Part shown: in pieces, positions 1 to 9,320 of the stretch
Layout of the letters: every line of letters starts with the position of its first letter
How positions within the stretch are numbered: position 1 is the stretch's first letter
Source of the DNA: Clostridia bacterium
GTDB taxonomy: Bacteria > Bacillota > Clostridia > Oscillospirales > Acutalibacteraceae
Direction: 5' to 3'
Length of the DNA: 64,000 nt
Assembly: GCA_017516745.1 (NCBI GenBank)
Contig: JAFXBF010000014.1
Location: 124,001-188,000, forward strand
The notes under the pieces: generated by a model
The model's input: only the letters and a program-made list of their open reading frames with translations
What the model was told of the DNA's origin: nothing
Databases searched by the model: none
Program-made: the position numbers and the translations under genes

Positions 1-1
1 C

Positions 2-1138
2 GGCATGATTTCGCTTTTTAAAAAAGACAAGCTGCGCATTGCCCTTGCCGCACCCACAGGCAGGGCGGCAAAGCGTATGAGCGAAATTACGGGTATGCAG
101 GCAAAGACCATTCACCGTCTGCTTGAGGTTGAGTGGGATGACAGCGACACACAGCGCTTTGCACGCAACGAGCGCAACCCCATTGAGGCGGATGTGCTTA
201 TTGTTGACGAATTGTCAATGATAGACATATACCTGTTTTCATCATTGCTCGATGCGCTTCCGCTCGGGTGCAGGCTTATTATGGTTGGCGACTCTGACCA
301 GCTTCCGCCCGTAGGTGCAGGCAATGTGTTGCACGATATGATAGAAAGCGGTATGCTTCCCGTTGTTGAGCTCAAGGAGGTTTTCCGTCAGGCACAGCGA
401 AGCCTGATTGTTACCAATGCGCACAAAATCGTCGGCGGAGAATTGCCCGATTTGAGCCGTACCGATTCGGATTTCTTCTTTATGCCCCGACAGAATGCAC
501 AGCGTGCGGCGCAGACCGTGTGCGAGCTTGTGGGCACAAGGCTGCCCAAGGCCTTCGGCTATTCACCCGTTAACGATATTCAGGTGCTCTGCCCGTCACG
601 CAAGGGCGAAATGGGCACTTACAACCTTAACCGCCGCTTGCAGGAGGTTATAAATCCACCCTCAAAGGAAAAAAAGGAGCAGACCGTGGGTCTTTTCCGT
701 TTCCGTGAGGGCGACAAGGTTATGCATATAAAAAACAATTATGATATTCTCTGGAAAAAGCCCGACGGCGAGGAAGGCTCGGGCGTATTCAACGGCGATA
801 TCGGCACGATAATTTCAATCAGACCCGACGGTGTTACCAAAATCCGTTTTGATGACGGCAGGGAGTGCAGCTACTTCCCCGACACAATGCGTGAGCTTGA
901 GCTTGCCTACGCCGTAACCGTGCACAAGAGCCAGGGCAACGAGTTTGAGGCTGTCGTACTGCCGATACTTTTCACCCCCGAAAGGCTGGCGTACAGAAAC
1001 CTGCTGTATACAGCGGTTACGAGGGCGAAAAAAATGCTCGTAACAGTCGGCGATGAAAACCAGATTTACCGTATGGCGCGCAACGACAAAAAGTCGCGGC
1101 GCTATTCGGCACTCAAATCTTTCCTTGTGGAGGAGTAA
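2..1138 (+). CDS. recD2: ATP-dependent helicase RecD2 (RecD-like), C-terminal part, cut by window edge
   Basis: This is the C-terminal 378 or so residues of a RecD2-type superfamily 1B DNA helicase, a 5'-to-3' helicase of DNA repair that acts without RecBC in Firmicutes. The reading frame is open to the first base, so the true start and the Walker A loop lie upstream of the window. Visible motifs are the PTGRAAKRM segment (motif Ia region), DELSMID (Walker B), GDSDQLPPVGAG (motif III) and, near the C-terminus, AYAVTVHKSQGNEF and YTAVTRAKK (motifs V and VI). It is followed after 2 bases by the DUF4364 gene, so the two are probably cotranscribed. Confidence 0.93.
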   Translation, partial: GMISLFKKDKLRIALAAPTGRAAKRMSEITGMQAKTIHRLLEVEWDDSDTQRFARNERNPIEADVLIVDELSMIDIYLFSSLLDALPLGCRLIMVGDSDQLPPVGAGNVLHDMIESGMLPVVELKEVFRQAQRSLIVTNAHKIVGGELPDLSRTDSDFFFMPRQNAQRAAQTVCELVGTRLPKAFGYSPVNDIQVLCPSRKGEMGTYNLNRRLQEVINPPSKEKKEQTVGLFRFREGDKVMHIKNNYDILWKKPDGEEGSGVFNGDIGTIISIRPDGVTKIRFDDGRECSYFPDTMRELELAYAVTVHKSQGNEFEAVVLPILFTPERLAYRNLLYTAVTRAKKMLVTVGDENQIYRMARNDKKSRRYSALKSFLVEE

Positions 1139-1140
1139 GT

Positions 1141-1686
1141 ATGGAGAACAATTTTACATTTGATGACGGCATTGAGCCGGGCGGACTGAGAACAAGGCAC
1201 GAAATAAAGCTGCTCGTGTGCTACCTTCTGTCCAACGTTGACGAAAAGATAACACGCTCACAGCTTTGCGAAATTGCCCTCGACAAGGGCTTAGCCAACT
1301 ATTTTGAAATAAATCAGGCGGTTAGCGAGCTGATTGAAAACGGCTCGGTTGTGTCCGATTTTATTGAGTGCGAGGAATACCTCGGCGTTACGGAAAAGGG
1401 CAAGGCTTCCACGAAAACGCTGGAGGTTCAGCTGCCCCGTTCGGTCAGGGAAAAGGCGATAAATGCGGCAATAAAAATGCTCACACTTGCAAAACGCAAG
1501 AGAGAGAACAAGGTTGAGGTTGAAAAACTTGAAAGCGGAGGCTACCACGTCACCTTCACAATGGAGGAAATGATGAAGCTGACGATTTATGTTGCCGACG
1601 AAATGCAGGTTGAAACCGTTACCAACAATTTCTACGATGACCCGATTAAGCTCTATTCGGGTATTATCGCTTCGCTTACAGTTTAA
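1141..1686 (+). CDS. DUF4364 family protein
   Basis: A 181-residue protein that looks like the clostridial DUF4364 family: an N-terminal winged-helix-like region (about residues 15-90, with LLVCYLLSNVDEKITRSQL and a predicted wing) and a C-terminal alpha/beta region. The fold suggests a DNA-binding or regulatory role, but the family has no established function that I know of. It starts 2 bases after the recD2 stop codon, so translation is probably coupled. A gap of 37 bases with an AGAGAGG ribosome binding site then leads into araB. Confidence 0.75.
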   Translation: MENNFTFDDGIEPGGLRTRHEIKLLVCYLLSNVDEKITRSQLCEIALDKGLANYFEINQAVSELIENGSVVSDFIECEEYLGVTEKGKASTKTLEVQLPRSVREKAINAAIKMLTLAKRKRENKVEVEKLESGGYHVTFTMEEMMKLTIYVADEMQVETVTNNFYDDPIKLYSGIIASLTV

Positions 1687-1723
1687 GAAATTAATTCACA
1701 ATATAAAAGAGAGGTAGAATAAA

Positions 1724-3388
1724 ATGGCAAAATACGCAATCGGTCTGGACTACGGCACACTTTCGGGCAGAGCGCTCGTTGTAAACGTTGAAACGGGCGA
1801 GGAGCTTGCAAGCAGTATTTTCGAATATCCCCACGCAGTTATGGATGAGGCACTTCCCTGCGGCAAAAAGCTCGGCCAGGACTGGGCGCTTCAGCATCCG
1901 CAGGACTACATAGACGTTCTCAGCCACACGATTCCCGATGCTATCGCAAAGAGCGGTATTGACGCAAATGACGTTATCGGTGTCGGCATCGACTTTACCG
2001 CCTGTACCGTACTTCCCACAACAAAGGACGGCACGCCGCTTTGTTTCCTTGACGAATACAAGGAGGAGCCTCACGCTTACGTAAAGCTCTGGAAGCACCA
2101 CGCTGCACAGGCACACGCAACAAAGCTCAACGACATCGCTATCGAAATGGGCGAGGAGTGGCTTGAAAACTACGGCGGCAAAATTTCCTCCGAGTGGGCT
2201 ATTCCCAAGCTCTGGCAGATTCTGGACGAAGCCCCCGAAATTTACGAGAAGACGGAGCGTTTTATAGAAGCAACCGACTGGGTTGTATGGCAGCTTACGG
2301 GCAACGAAACCCGTAACTCCTGCTGTGCAGGCTACAAGGCTATGTGGAACAAGAACACGGGTTACCCCTCAAACGAGTTCTTCAAGGCGCTTGACCCCAG
2401 GCTTGAAAACGTTATTGACGAAAAGTTCGGCAGAGAGGTTCTCCCCAGCGGTAAGTGCGCAGGCTACATCACCGAGGAAGCTTCAAAGCTTACCGGTCTT
2501 CCCGTCGGTGCCGCCGTTGCCGCAGGTATAATTGATGCTCACATTTTCGTTCCCGCTGTCGGCGTTTCAAAGCCCGGCGAAATGGTTGCAATCATCGGTA
2601 CTTCAACCTGTCACATGATGATGTCCGACGTTGAAAAGAAGGTAAAGGGCATCTGCGGTGTCGTTGCGGACGGTATTATGCCCGGCCTCTACGGCTACGA
2701 AGCAGGTCAGTCCTGCGTGGGTGACCACTTCGGCTGGTTTATCGACAACTGCCTGCCCGCAAGCTACTACGAGGAAGCAAAGGAAAAGGGCATCAACATT
2801 CACAAGCTTCTGCGCTCCAAGTGCGAGGCACAGAAGCCCGGTGAGAGCGGTCTTGTAGCCCTCGACTGGTGGAACGGCAACCGTTCAATCCTCGTTGACG
2901 TTGACCTTACGGGTATGATTGTCGGTATGACTCTGCGCACAAAGCCCGAGGAAATTTACCGTGCGCTTATCGAAGCCACTGCATACGGCACAAGAATGAT
3001 TATCGAAAACTACCGTGAGCAGGGCGTTGAGGTCAACTCCTTCTATGCCGCAGGCGGTATTTCACAGAAAGACCCGATGACAATGCAGATTTATGCTGAC
3101 ATCATCAAGATGCCCATCAAAATTGCAGGCTCCGACCAGGGCGGTGCACTCGGCTCGGCTATCTTCGGCGCAGTTGCCGCAGGCAGCGAAAAGGGCGGCT
3201 ATGACGACGCCTTCTACGCCGCAAGCATTATGGGCAAGGTCAAGGACGTTGTCTATGAGCCCATCAAGGAAAATTCCGATATTTACGACAAGCTCTACGC
3301 CGAATATAAAATTCTCCACGATTACTTCGGCCAGGGCGGCAACGACGTAATGAAGCGCCTGAAGGCAATCAAGGGCGAAATGGAATAA
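1724..3388 (+). CDS. araB: L-ribulokinase
   Basis: A 554-residue FGGY-family carbohydrate kinase matching the length and sequence of AraB. It phosphorylates L-ribulose to L-ribulose 5-phosphate in L-arabinose use. The N-terminal phosphate-binding signature [15 protein letters not shown], the segment [12 protein letters not shown] and the C-terminal ATP-binding region [19 protein letters not shown] are typical of ribulokinase and not of xylulokinase. There is no araA or araD next to it in the window. An AGAGAGG ribosome binding site lies 11 bases upstream of the ATG. A strong intrinsic terminator follows. The same window carries a GH127-type beta-L-arabinofuranosidase candidate at 54 kb, which would supply arabinose. 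Confidence 0.93.
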   Translation: MAKYAIGLDYGTLSGRALVVNVETGEELASSIFEYPHAVMDEALPCGKKLGQDWALQHPQDYIDVLSHTIPDAIAKSGIDANDVIGVGIDFTACTVLPTTKDGTPLCFLDEYKEEPHAYVKLWKHHAAQAHATKLNDIAIEMGEEWLENYGGKISSEWAIPKLWQILDEAPEIYEKTERFIEATDWVVWQLTGNETRNSCCAGYKAMWNKNTGYPSNEFFKALDPRLENVIDEKFGREVLPSGKCAGYITEEASKLTGLPVGAAVAAGIIDAHIFVPAVGVSKPGEMVAIIGTSTCHMMMSDVEKKVKGICGVVADGIMPGLYGYEAGQSCVGDHFGWFIDNCLPASYYEEAKEKGINIHKLLRSKCEAQKPGESGLVALDWWNGNRSILVDVDLTGMIVGMTLRTKPEEIYRALIEATAYGTRMIIENYREQGVEVNSFYAAGGISQKDPMTMQIYADIIKMPIKIAGSDQGGALGSAIFGAVAAGSEKGGYDDAFYAASIMGKVKDVVYEPIKENSDIYDKLYAEYKILHDYFGQGGNDVMKRLKAIKGEME

Positions 3389-3417
3389 TTCGCAATGCGC
3401 AATTGAATATAGTATTA

Positions 3418-3452
3418 AAGCCCTGCTTCGCAAAAAAAGCAGGGCTTTTTTT
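3418..3452 (+). terminator. intrinsic terminator of araB
   Basis: AAAGCCCTGC and GCAGGGCTTT form a perfect stem around a short A-rich loop, followed by a run of T. It ends the recD2-DUF4364-araB transcript. Confidence 0.92.
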
Positions 3453-3454
3453 AA

Positions 3455-3550
3455 GAATAAAGAAGAAATAACCGCCCCTCGTCCAAAAGAAGCGGTTATT
3501 CTTTAATTACCAATTTTTGAGGGCGTAACCGTCTATCGGCAACGCCTTAC
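3455..3550 (-). ncRNA. orphan antisense-RNA-like gene (solo copy of a type I antitoxin RNA)
   Basis: A predicted RNA of about 95 nt on the minus strand. Its promoter is perfect: TTGACA (complement of 3580-3585), 17-base spacer, TATAAT (complement of 3557-3562). The RNA begins near GGTGTAAGGCG, folds into a hairpin with the pairs GGCG/CGCC and CCG/CGG around the loop ATAGA, and ends in a terminator with stem arms at 3467-3475 and 3492-3500 followed by a T-rich run. The same promoter, leader hairpin and terminator occur at 38505-38637, where the RNA faces a small hydrophobic peptide gene. Here no peptide gene is present. Only the bases that would encode the last lysine codons and stop (around 3458-3469) remain similar. 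Transcription is inferred. Confidence 0.65.
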
Positions 3551-3556
3551 ACCCAT

Positions 3557-3585
3557 ATTATATGCAAAAATCACTGTTTTGTCAA
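3557..3585 (-). promoter_or_regulatory. sigma-A promoter of the orphan small RNA
   Basis: Minus strand: -35 TTGACA at 3585-3580, 17-base spacer, -10 TATAAT at 3562-3557. Both hexamers match the consensus exactly. The predicted start is near 3550. Confidence 0.8.
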
Positions 3586-3615
3586 TACTTCACTCTTCAC
3601 TATTACTTATTACTT

Positions 3616-3658
3616 GGAATGAACTGATTAAGATTACTAATCTTAATCAGTTCATTCC
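3616..3658. repeat. 43-bp perfect palindrome overlapping the recG stop
   Basis: Two perfect 21-base inverted arms (3616-3636 and 3638-3658) surround a single central base. The right arm contains the last three recG codons and its stop. In RNA this would form a long hairpin at the recG 3' end, but no T-run follows on the minus strand, so it is not a textbook terminator. The next bases (3590-3615) are the short AAGTAATA/TGAAGAG type direct repeats seen near other palindromic repeats of the window. Confidence 0.85.
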
Positions 3659-5689
3659 GTTTGGTCCCATTCTCTCAAACAGCTCTATTACTGCCGCTTT
3701 GAGGGGTGCGTTCTGTTCGCTTCGCAGGGCAGGGTCGGTGGAAAGGGTGTTCTTTGCCGCCTGCTGTGCCTGCTTTAATAATTCCATGTCGCTTGAAAGG
3801 TCGGCTATTTTCATTTCGGGCAGGCCGTGCTGTCTTGCGCCGAAGAAATCGCCCGGGCCTCTTAATTTCAAATCCTCATCGGCTATTTTAAAGCCGTCGG
3901 TCGTTTTGCACATTGTTTTGAGCCTTCTCTGTGCCGTTTCGCCTTTGGTATCGGAAATTAAAATACAGGTCGATTTGTGCTTACCTCTGCCGACACGGCC
4001 TCTCAGCTGGTGAAGCTGTGAAAGTCCGAAGCGTTCGGCGTTTTCAATAACCATAATAACGCTGTTTGGCACATCAACGCCGACCTCAATAACTGTTGTG
4101 GAAACGAGAAGCTGAATTTCGCCGTTGGCAAAAGCGGTCATAACCGCTTCCTTATCCTTGGGCTTCATTTTGCCGTGGAGAAGTCCCACGCTGTAGCCTG
4201 CAAATTCCTTTTTTGCTATTCTTTCGGCGTATTCCTCTGCGGCGGCAAGGTCGAGCGCTTCGCTGTCCTCGACAAGCGGACAGACTATGTAGCCCTGCCT
4301 GCCTTCGTCAAGGTGCTTTTTTACATAGCCGTAGGCACGTTGTCTTATTGTGCCGTCAATGGCGTAGGTTTCGATTTTCTGCCTGCCTGCAGGCAATTCA
4401 TCAAGCACGCTCACGTCAAGGTCGCCGTAAATAATCAGCGCAAGCGTACGGGGAATAGGCGTTGCGGACATAACGAGGGTATGTGGGTTGTAGCCCTTTG
4501 AGCCGAGTGCGCTTCTCTGACCGACACCGAAGCGGTGTTGTTCGTCAGTCACGACAAGTCCCAATTTGTTGAATTCAACATCCTTTTGTATAAGGGCGTG
4601 TGTGCCGATTATTATATCGGTTTCGCCCGTTGCAAGGCTTTGTTTTATTCTCTTTTTCTCCCTTGCAGGCGTTGAGCCGACAAGAAGCTCAACCCTTAAA
4701 TCGGTGGCTTCAAGCAGCTTTGCAAAGGTTTTGTAGTGCTGCTGTGCAAGGATTTCGGTTGGCGCCATAATTGCGGTCTGATAGCCGTTTTTTGCACAAA
4801 CGTAGCTCAATGCGGCGGCAACCGCCGTTTTGCCCGAGCCGACATCACCCTGCAAAAGCCTGTTCATCGGCGTTGTGCCCGACATATCCTTTACCGCTTC
4901 GCCGACAGCCCTTTGCTGTGCACCCGTAGGTGTGAAGGGGAGAAGCGAAAAAAATTCGTCGGAAAAATCCTTTTCAATTCTGCAGCCCGTTTTTTTGCGG
5001 CTTCTGCCACGCAGTAGCAAAAGCCCCGTCTGCAAAACGTAAAGCTCCTCAAAGCTGAGCCTTCTGCGTGCTGTCATTACATCCGCCTGTGTTTTCGGGA
5101 AATGGATTTTTTGCAGAGCTTTTTCATAGGAGCAAAGGGCGTATTTGTTGCGGATTTCTTCGCTTAAAACATCCTCGGGCAGGGCTTCGAGCGTTTCGAG
5201 TGCACGTTTTACACAGCCCTCAATAGTGCGTGAGGTGAGTGACTGCGTCTGCGGATAAATCGGGCGTATTCTCTCGCCCGTAACTGCTCTTTCAATCTGC
5301 GGTGAGGACATTTCCCTGCTGTAGCCGTAAGCGGAAATTTTGCCGAAGAAAAGGTATTCTTCGCCCTCTTTGAGCTTGTCTGCGGCAAAGCGGTTGTTGA
5401 AAATCGTAATTTTCATTATGTTTTCGCCGTCTGTTGCCTCGGTTTTGTAAATCGTCATACCCTTTCTTATCAGGGCGTGGGTGACGGGGGCACAGACCGT
5501 TGCCTTTATACAGCAGGTTTCACCGGGCACTGCGTCGAGAATTGAAACGGTGCTGCTCCAGTCCTCATAAGCCCTCGGATAAAGGCGCACAAGGGAGCCG
5601 ACGCTGTCCACACCAAGCCGCCGGAACAGCTTGGCACGGGCTTCGCCTACTCCCTTGAGATATTGAATGTTGCTTGAAAATTTAAGCAT
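3647..5689 (-). CDS. recG: ATP-dependent DNA helicase RecG
   Basis: A 680-residue RecG, the branch-migrating helicase that remodels stalled forks and Holliday junctions. It shows the N-terminal wedge/HhH region (IQYLKGVGEARAKLFRRLG), an OB-like domain to about residue 150, then the SF2 helicase core with Walker A GDVGSGKT (about 281-288), DEQH box (VVTDEQHRFGVGQR), SATPIPRTLAL and the C-terminal QLRGRVGRG. Length is normal for the family. I chose the ATG four bases after the fakA stop. A TTG four codons upstream, overlapping fakA, is the alternative start. The neighbour order Asp23-FakA-RecG is the classical yloU-yloV-recG order of Firmicutes. Confidence 0.96.
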   Translation of the reverse strand: MLKFSSNIQYLKGVGEARAKLFRRLGVDSVGSLVRLYPRAYEDWSSTVSILDAVPGETCCIKATVCAPVTHALIRKGMTIYKTEATDGENIMKITIFNNRFAADKLKEGEEYLFFGKISAYGYSREMSSPQIERAVTGERIRPIYPQTQSLTSRTIEGCVKRALETLEALPEDVLSEEIRNKYALCSYEKALQKIHFPKTQADVMTARRRLSFEELYVLQTGLLLLRGRSRKKTGCRIEKDFSDEFFSLLPFTPTGAQQRAVGEAVKDMSGTTPMNRLLQGDVGSGKTAVAAALSYVCAKNGYQTAIMAPTEILAQQHYKTFAKLLEATDLRVELLVGSTPAREKKRIKQSLATGETDIIIGTHALIQKDVEFNKLGLVVTDEQHRFGVGQRSALGSKGYNPHTLVMSATPIPRTLALIIYGDLDVSVLDELPAGRQKIETYAIDGTIRQRAYGYVKKHLDEGRQGYIVCPLVEDSEALDLAAAEEYAERIAKKEFAGYSVGLLHGKMKPKDKEAVMTAFANGEIQLLVSTTVIEVGVDVPNSVIMVIENAERFGLSQLHQLRGRVGRGKHKSTCILISDTKGETAQRRLKTMCKTTDGFKIADEDLKLRGPGDFFGARQHGLPEMKIADLSSDMELLKQAQQAAKNTLSTDPALRSEQNAPLKAAVIELFERMGPNGMN

Positions 5690-5693
5690 AAAT

Positions 5694-7349
5694 TTATTCA
5701 ACCGAAATTGTAAAGTAATATACGGGCTGACCTGCGTTGATTACGGAAATTTCCGCATTCGGACAGCGTGAGCCTATGAGTGCGGCAAGCTCTTCTGCCT
5801 GTGCTTCGTTTGCATCCTCGCCGTAGTAAATGGTTATCATCGAAGCGCCGTGCTTTCTGTACAGCCTTCTTGCAACCTTGTAGCCTGCCTTGATAACGTC
5901 ACGCTCAAGCACGGTGATTTTGCCCTCTTCCATGCCGAGGATTTCACCCTTGCGTACCTTCTGGTCGTTAACCTCGCTGTCACGGGCGGCAAAGGTGACA
6001 AGACCTGTGCCGACTCTGCCTGCCGCCTTCATCATTTCAAGGTGGTTCTTGTCGGCAGAAATTGTTTCGTCAAAGCTGAGCATTGCGGCAATACCCTGCG
6101 GAACGGTCTTTGTGTGGAGTACGCTTATACCCTTTTCACACATCGGTATAACCTGTTCAGCCGCCATGATTATATTCTTGTTGTTGGGCAGAATGAAAAC
6201 GTGCTCTGCAGGTGTTGCAAGCACGGCACGAAGAATATCGTCTGTGCTGGGGTTCATTGTCTGACCGCCGCTTACAACCATATCTGCGCCGAGCTGACAG
6301 AACATTTCCTCAAAGCCTGCACCTGCGCAAACGGCAACAAAGCCGAACTGCTTTTCAATCGGGGCTGCCTCCGGCATAGCTTCGTCAGCACCAGCGTTTT
6401 CGCTTGTGGGTGCGCCCTCAACAACGTTGTTGCTGTGCTGGTAGCGCATATTGTCAATTTTGATATTGACAAGTGCGCCGTATTTCAGACCCTCCTGAAT
6501 TGCGTTGCCGGGGTCGTTTGAATGAACGTGAACCTTTATGATTTCCTCGTCATCAACAACCACAACGCAGTCGCCGATTGATTCAAGGTAAGCACGCAGT
6601 CGGAGTGCTTCCGACGGGTCGCTGCCCGTACGGTTTACAATAAATTCGGTGCAGTAGCCGAACTTGATTTCTTCGTTTGCCGCAGCGGAAGCAACGGGCT
6701 TTACCGCCGTTGCAGGGTCGTCCGTGAGCGAAGGGATAATGCCGTTACCTTCAAAAACGCTGAGCATACCCTCAAAAATGAGCATAAGACCCTGACCGCC
6801 TGCATCGACAACGCCTGCTTTTTTGAGCTGGGGCAGCATTTCAGGTGTTTTTGCAAGTGCCTCGTTACCTGCCTGACAGGCAGCACGCCATAATTCTGTT
6901 GCAGAAGCACCGTCTGCAACAAGAGCAGCCTTTTCGCCCGATTCACGAACGACGGTGAGGATAGTACCCTCAGTCGGCTTCATAACCGCACCGTAGGCGG
7001 CCTTTGTGCCCTCGGCAAGTGCCTTTGCAAGTGCCTTTGAGTCGGCTGTTTCAAGCCCCTTGAGTGCCTTTGAGAAGCCACGGAAAATAAGCGAAAGTAT
7101 AACGCCCGAGTTGCCTCGTGCACCTCTTAAAAGGGCGGATGCCGCCTTTGCGGAAGTGTCGCTGACCGTGCTTGAATCGGGCAGAAGTGCCAGCTCACGG
7201 GCGGCGGCTTTGATTGTCATTGACATATTTGTGCCCGTATCGCCGTCGGGCACGGGGAAAACATTTAATGCGTCAACCGCCTTGCGGCTGTTATCTATAT
7301 TATTTGCTGCGGAAATAATCGCATCACGCAGAGTGTTACCGTTAATCAA
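5694..7349 (-). CDS. fakA: fatty acid kinase catalytic subunit FakA (DAK2 domain, YloV family)
   Basis: A 551-residue protein with an N-terminal DAK2-type kinase domain (about residues 1-200: NVFPVPDGDTGTNMSMT binds nucleotide and Mg, GARGNSGVILSLIFRGF) and a C-terminal DegV-like region (about 230-551). It is the kinase subunit that, with a DegV/FakB fatty-acid-binding partner, phosphorylates fatty acids for phospholipid synthesis. No fakB is seen in the window. The apparent start is a TTG, 13 bases after the Asp23 stop. It sits between the Asp23 gene and recG in one transcription unit. Confidence 0.92.
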   Translation of the reverse strand: MINGNTLRDAIISAANNIDNSRKAVDALNVFPVPDGDTGTNMSMTIKAAARELALLPDSSTVSDTSAKAASALLRGARGNSGVILSLIFRGFSKALKGLETADSKALAKALAEGTKAAYGAVMKPTEGTILTVVRESGEKAALVADGASATELWRAACQAGNEALAKTPEMLPQLKKAGVVDAGGQGLMLIFEGMLSVFEGNGIIPSLTDDPATAVKPVASAAANEEIKFGYCTEFIVNRTGSDPSEALRLRAYLESIGDCVVVVDDEEIIKVHVHSNDPGNAIQEGLKYGALVNIKIDNMRYQHSNNVVEGAPTSENAGADEAMPEAAPIEKQFGFVAVCAGAGFEEMFCQLGADMVVSGGQTMNPSTDDILRAVLATPAEHVFILPNNKNIIMAAEQVIPMCEKGISVLHTKTVPQGIAAMLSFDETISADKNHLEMMKAAGRVGTGLVTFAARDSEVNDQKVRKGEILGMEEGKITVLERDVIKAGYKVARRLYRKHGASMITIYYGEDANEAQAEELAALIGSRCPNAEISVINAGQPVYYFTISVE

Positions 7350-7362
7350 TTTGTCCTATACC

Positions 7363-7725
7363 TCAGCTTTCTTCGGCCTTCATGCCGTCAACATAAACCT
7401 TTACCTCGTGCACCTGCATACCCGTGGCGTTTTCTACGGTGTAGCGTACCTTGTTGGTGATGCTTTTACAGATTTCGGAAATGTTGAGTCCGTATGTTAC
7501 AACTATGTGCAGCTCAATTGCAAGACCGTCGGCCGTGTTGCGCACTATAACGCCCTGGTCATCGAAAATTTTTGCCTTTCTTAAGAATGCACGAAGCTGC
7601 TGGCGCTTGTTGCTGTTTCCCATACCTGCAACGCCGAAGCACGAAGAAGCGGCACGGCCTATCAGCGCCGAAAAATAGCTCTGGCATATTTCGATTGTGC
7701 CGAGATGGTTTTCAAGCTTAATCAT
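7363..7725 (-). CDS. Asp23/Gls24 family envelope stress protein (YloU-like)
   Basis: A 120-residue Asp23/Gls24 domain protein. Members such as YloU are small cytoplasmic or membrane-associated proteins linked to envelope homeostasis. Visible hallmarks are the N-terminal GTIEICQSYFSALIGRAASSCFGVAGM and the central pattern IELHIVVTYGLNISEICKSI. It directly abuts the preceding lipoprotein gene (no gap) and lies 13 bases before fakA, the usual arrangement in Firmicutes. No membrane segment is evident. Confidence 0.93.
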   Translation of the reverse strand: MIKLENHLGTIEICQSYFSALIGRAASSCFGVAGMGNSNKRQQLRAFLRKAKIFDDQGVIVRNTADGLAIELHIVVTYGLNISEICKSITNKVRYTVENATGMQVHEVKVYVDGMKAEES

Positions 7726-9318
7726 TTATTTTTCCTCCACTTTAGTTTGCCATTTATCTATGCCGTAAAAATTATCGTAACAGGTGCCCGAAATTTCCGT
7801 GGTGAAATCCCTTGAATAAACCTGCACCGCATTGCGGTAACACACGGGCACAAAGGGTGTTTCCTTGTCGAATAGCAGGCAGAAATCAGTCAGCGACATA
7901 CTGCCCGAAACAAATTTGGAGTAAGCATCAACGCTCGGGTTTATTTCCCAGTAGCCGTCTTCAGCCTCGGCCTCCATAACGGCGTTTGCCGCACCGCTGT
8001 GGCTGAAAAGCTGTGATAAATCCATATTGGCCGGAATTTTTATTTCGCCCAGATACATTTCAAACTCGCCGTTTGCTATTTGCTGAGCATAATCCTTGTA
8101 GCCGAGCTCAAGTATTCTGACGTTAAAATTAACTGCCGCCAGCTGCTCCTTAATCTGCTTTGCCGCCGCAACCTTGAACGGGTTGTCGGCACAGACGGTG
8201 AGCGTGCAGTTGAGGCTCTTTGTGCGTGAGGCACGGTAGCCGTAGCCGTTGATGTTGGTGTAGCCTGCGCCTTCAAGCAAGTCTAACGCCGCCTGTGTCT
8301 GTGCGGTTGCCAAAGTGTTGACGGCAATATTTTTCATATTGCTCCACGCAGGATTAAAGGGCAAAACGCTGGCCGCTGCGTGACCCTGAAAGCCCAGCGA
8401 AACTATGCTTTCACGGTCAATGAGCATTGAAACAGCCTTGCGCACCTCACGCTGCTGGAAAATTGTTTTGTCGGGGTTGAAGGCAAGGTAAACAAAGTTG
8501 TTTGTCGGCACCACGGAAAGACCTGCGTTGACACGGGTGTATTCTCCCGAAGAAAGGTCGTTGTACCAGCAGTCATAGTTGCCGATTTGAAGTCCGTATG
8601 CCATACCGTCGGAATCCGTGACCTCGAAGAGGCTGATTTCGGTTATATACGGGTCAAAGCCCCTGACATTCTTTGTGTTTGCAACAAGTGTGGCGTTTGG
8701 CAACGTGCCCTTGAGCACATATCTGCCCGAGCCGACAGGGGGAGCAATTTCGTAAAGCTTTGTGCTGTCGTGCCCGGTCTGCACTGTGCCGTCCTTGACT
8801 ATCGGAAAATCAAGGCAGGAGAGTGCAAGAATATCGGCACTTTTGAGAGTGAACACTACCGTGTTGCCCGAGCCGTTAACCGAGGAAAAATTTGAAAGGC
8901 GTGCTGAATAGTAATTGCTTTTCTTTGCCTTCTCAAAAGAGTATTCCACATCAGCGGCGGTAATTGCCGAAGAATCCGTAAAATATGCTTTTTTTAGAGT
9001 AACGCTTAAGGTTTTGCCGTCAAGAGAGTAGCTGTCCGCTAAAATCAGCTGCGGCTGAAAATCCGCATCGACCGTTACAAGCGGGTCAAAAAGCAGGGTA
9101 ATCAGCGAGCGGTTGACAGCGCTTTCCGCCTTGAAGGGGTCAAGCGTGTCGCTGTGCGCAACGGGAAGGGAGAGGGGACAGGTGAGCTTCGGCTCAACCG
9201 TTTCGTCCTTTGACGGTGTATCCTGCTCCGGCTCCTGAACATCGTCCGAGCAGGCGCAAAGACCTGCGCAAAGGCAGAGTGCCAGAAGCAGAGCGATAAT
9301 TCTTTTTGTTCTTTTCAT
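7726..9318 (-). CDS. ABC transporter substrate-binding lipoprotein, family 5 (oligopeptide type)
   Basis: A 530-residue secreted lipoprotein. The N-terminus has a basic start, a hydrophobic stretch and a lipobox ending LCAC, so Cys23 should carry the lipid anchor. The rest resembles SBP_bac_5 proteins (OppA/DppA family): LFDPLVTVDADFQPQLILADSY-type region, TAADVEYSFEKAK, and REVRKAVSMLIDRESIV. These capture oligopeptides, nickel or other small solutes. No permease or ATPase genes lie next to it, so the partner transporter must be elsewhere. It follows ymdB by 2 bases and abuts the Asp23 gene, an unusual insertion into this housekeeping operon. Confidence 0.85.
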   Translation of the reverse strand: MKRTKRIIALLLALCLCAGLCACSDDVQEPEQDTPSKDETVEPKLTCPLSLPVAHSDTLDPFKAESAVNRSLITLLFDPLVTVDADFQPQLILADSYSLDGKTLSVTLKKAYFTDSSAITAADVEYSFEKAKKSNYYSARLSNFSSVNGSGNTVVFTLKSADILALSCLDFPIVKDGTVQTGHDSTKLYEIAPPVGSGRYVLKGTLPNATLVANTKNVRGFDPYITEISLFEVTDSDGMAYGLQIGNYDCWYNDLSSGEYTRVNAGLSVVPTNNFVYLAFNPDKTIFQQREVRKAVSMLIDRESIVSLGFQGHAAASVLPFNPAWSNMKNIAVNTLATAQTQAALDLLEGAGYTNINGYGYRASRTKSLNCTLTVCADNPFKVAAAKQIKEQLAAVNFNVRILELGYKDYAQQIANGEFEMYLGEIKIPANMDLSQLFSHSGAANAVMEAEAEDGYWEINPSVDAYSKFVSGSMSLTDFCLLFDKETPFVPVCYRNAVQVYSRDFTTEISGTCYDNFYGIDKWQTKVEEK

Positions 9319-9320
9319 TT

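Noticed and set aside
1724-3388. Xylulokinase or glycerol kinase
   Set aside because: Length (554) and the N-terminal [14 protein letters not shown] and FTACTVLP blocks fit ribulokinase.
3616-3658. The perfect palindrome as an ordinary recG terminator
   Set aside because: No T-run follows on the minus strand and the hairpin includes coding bases; listed as a repeat instead.
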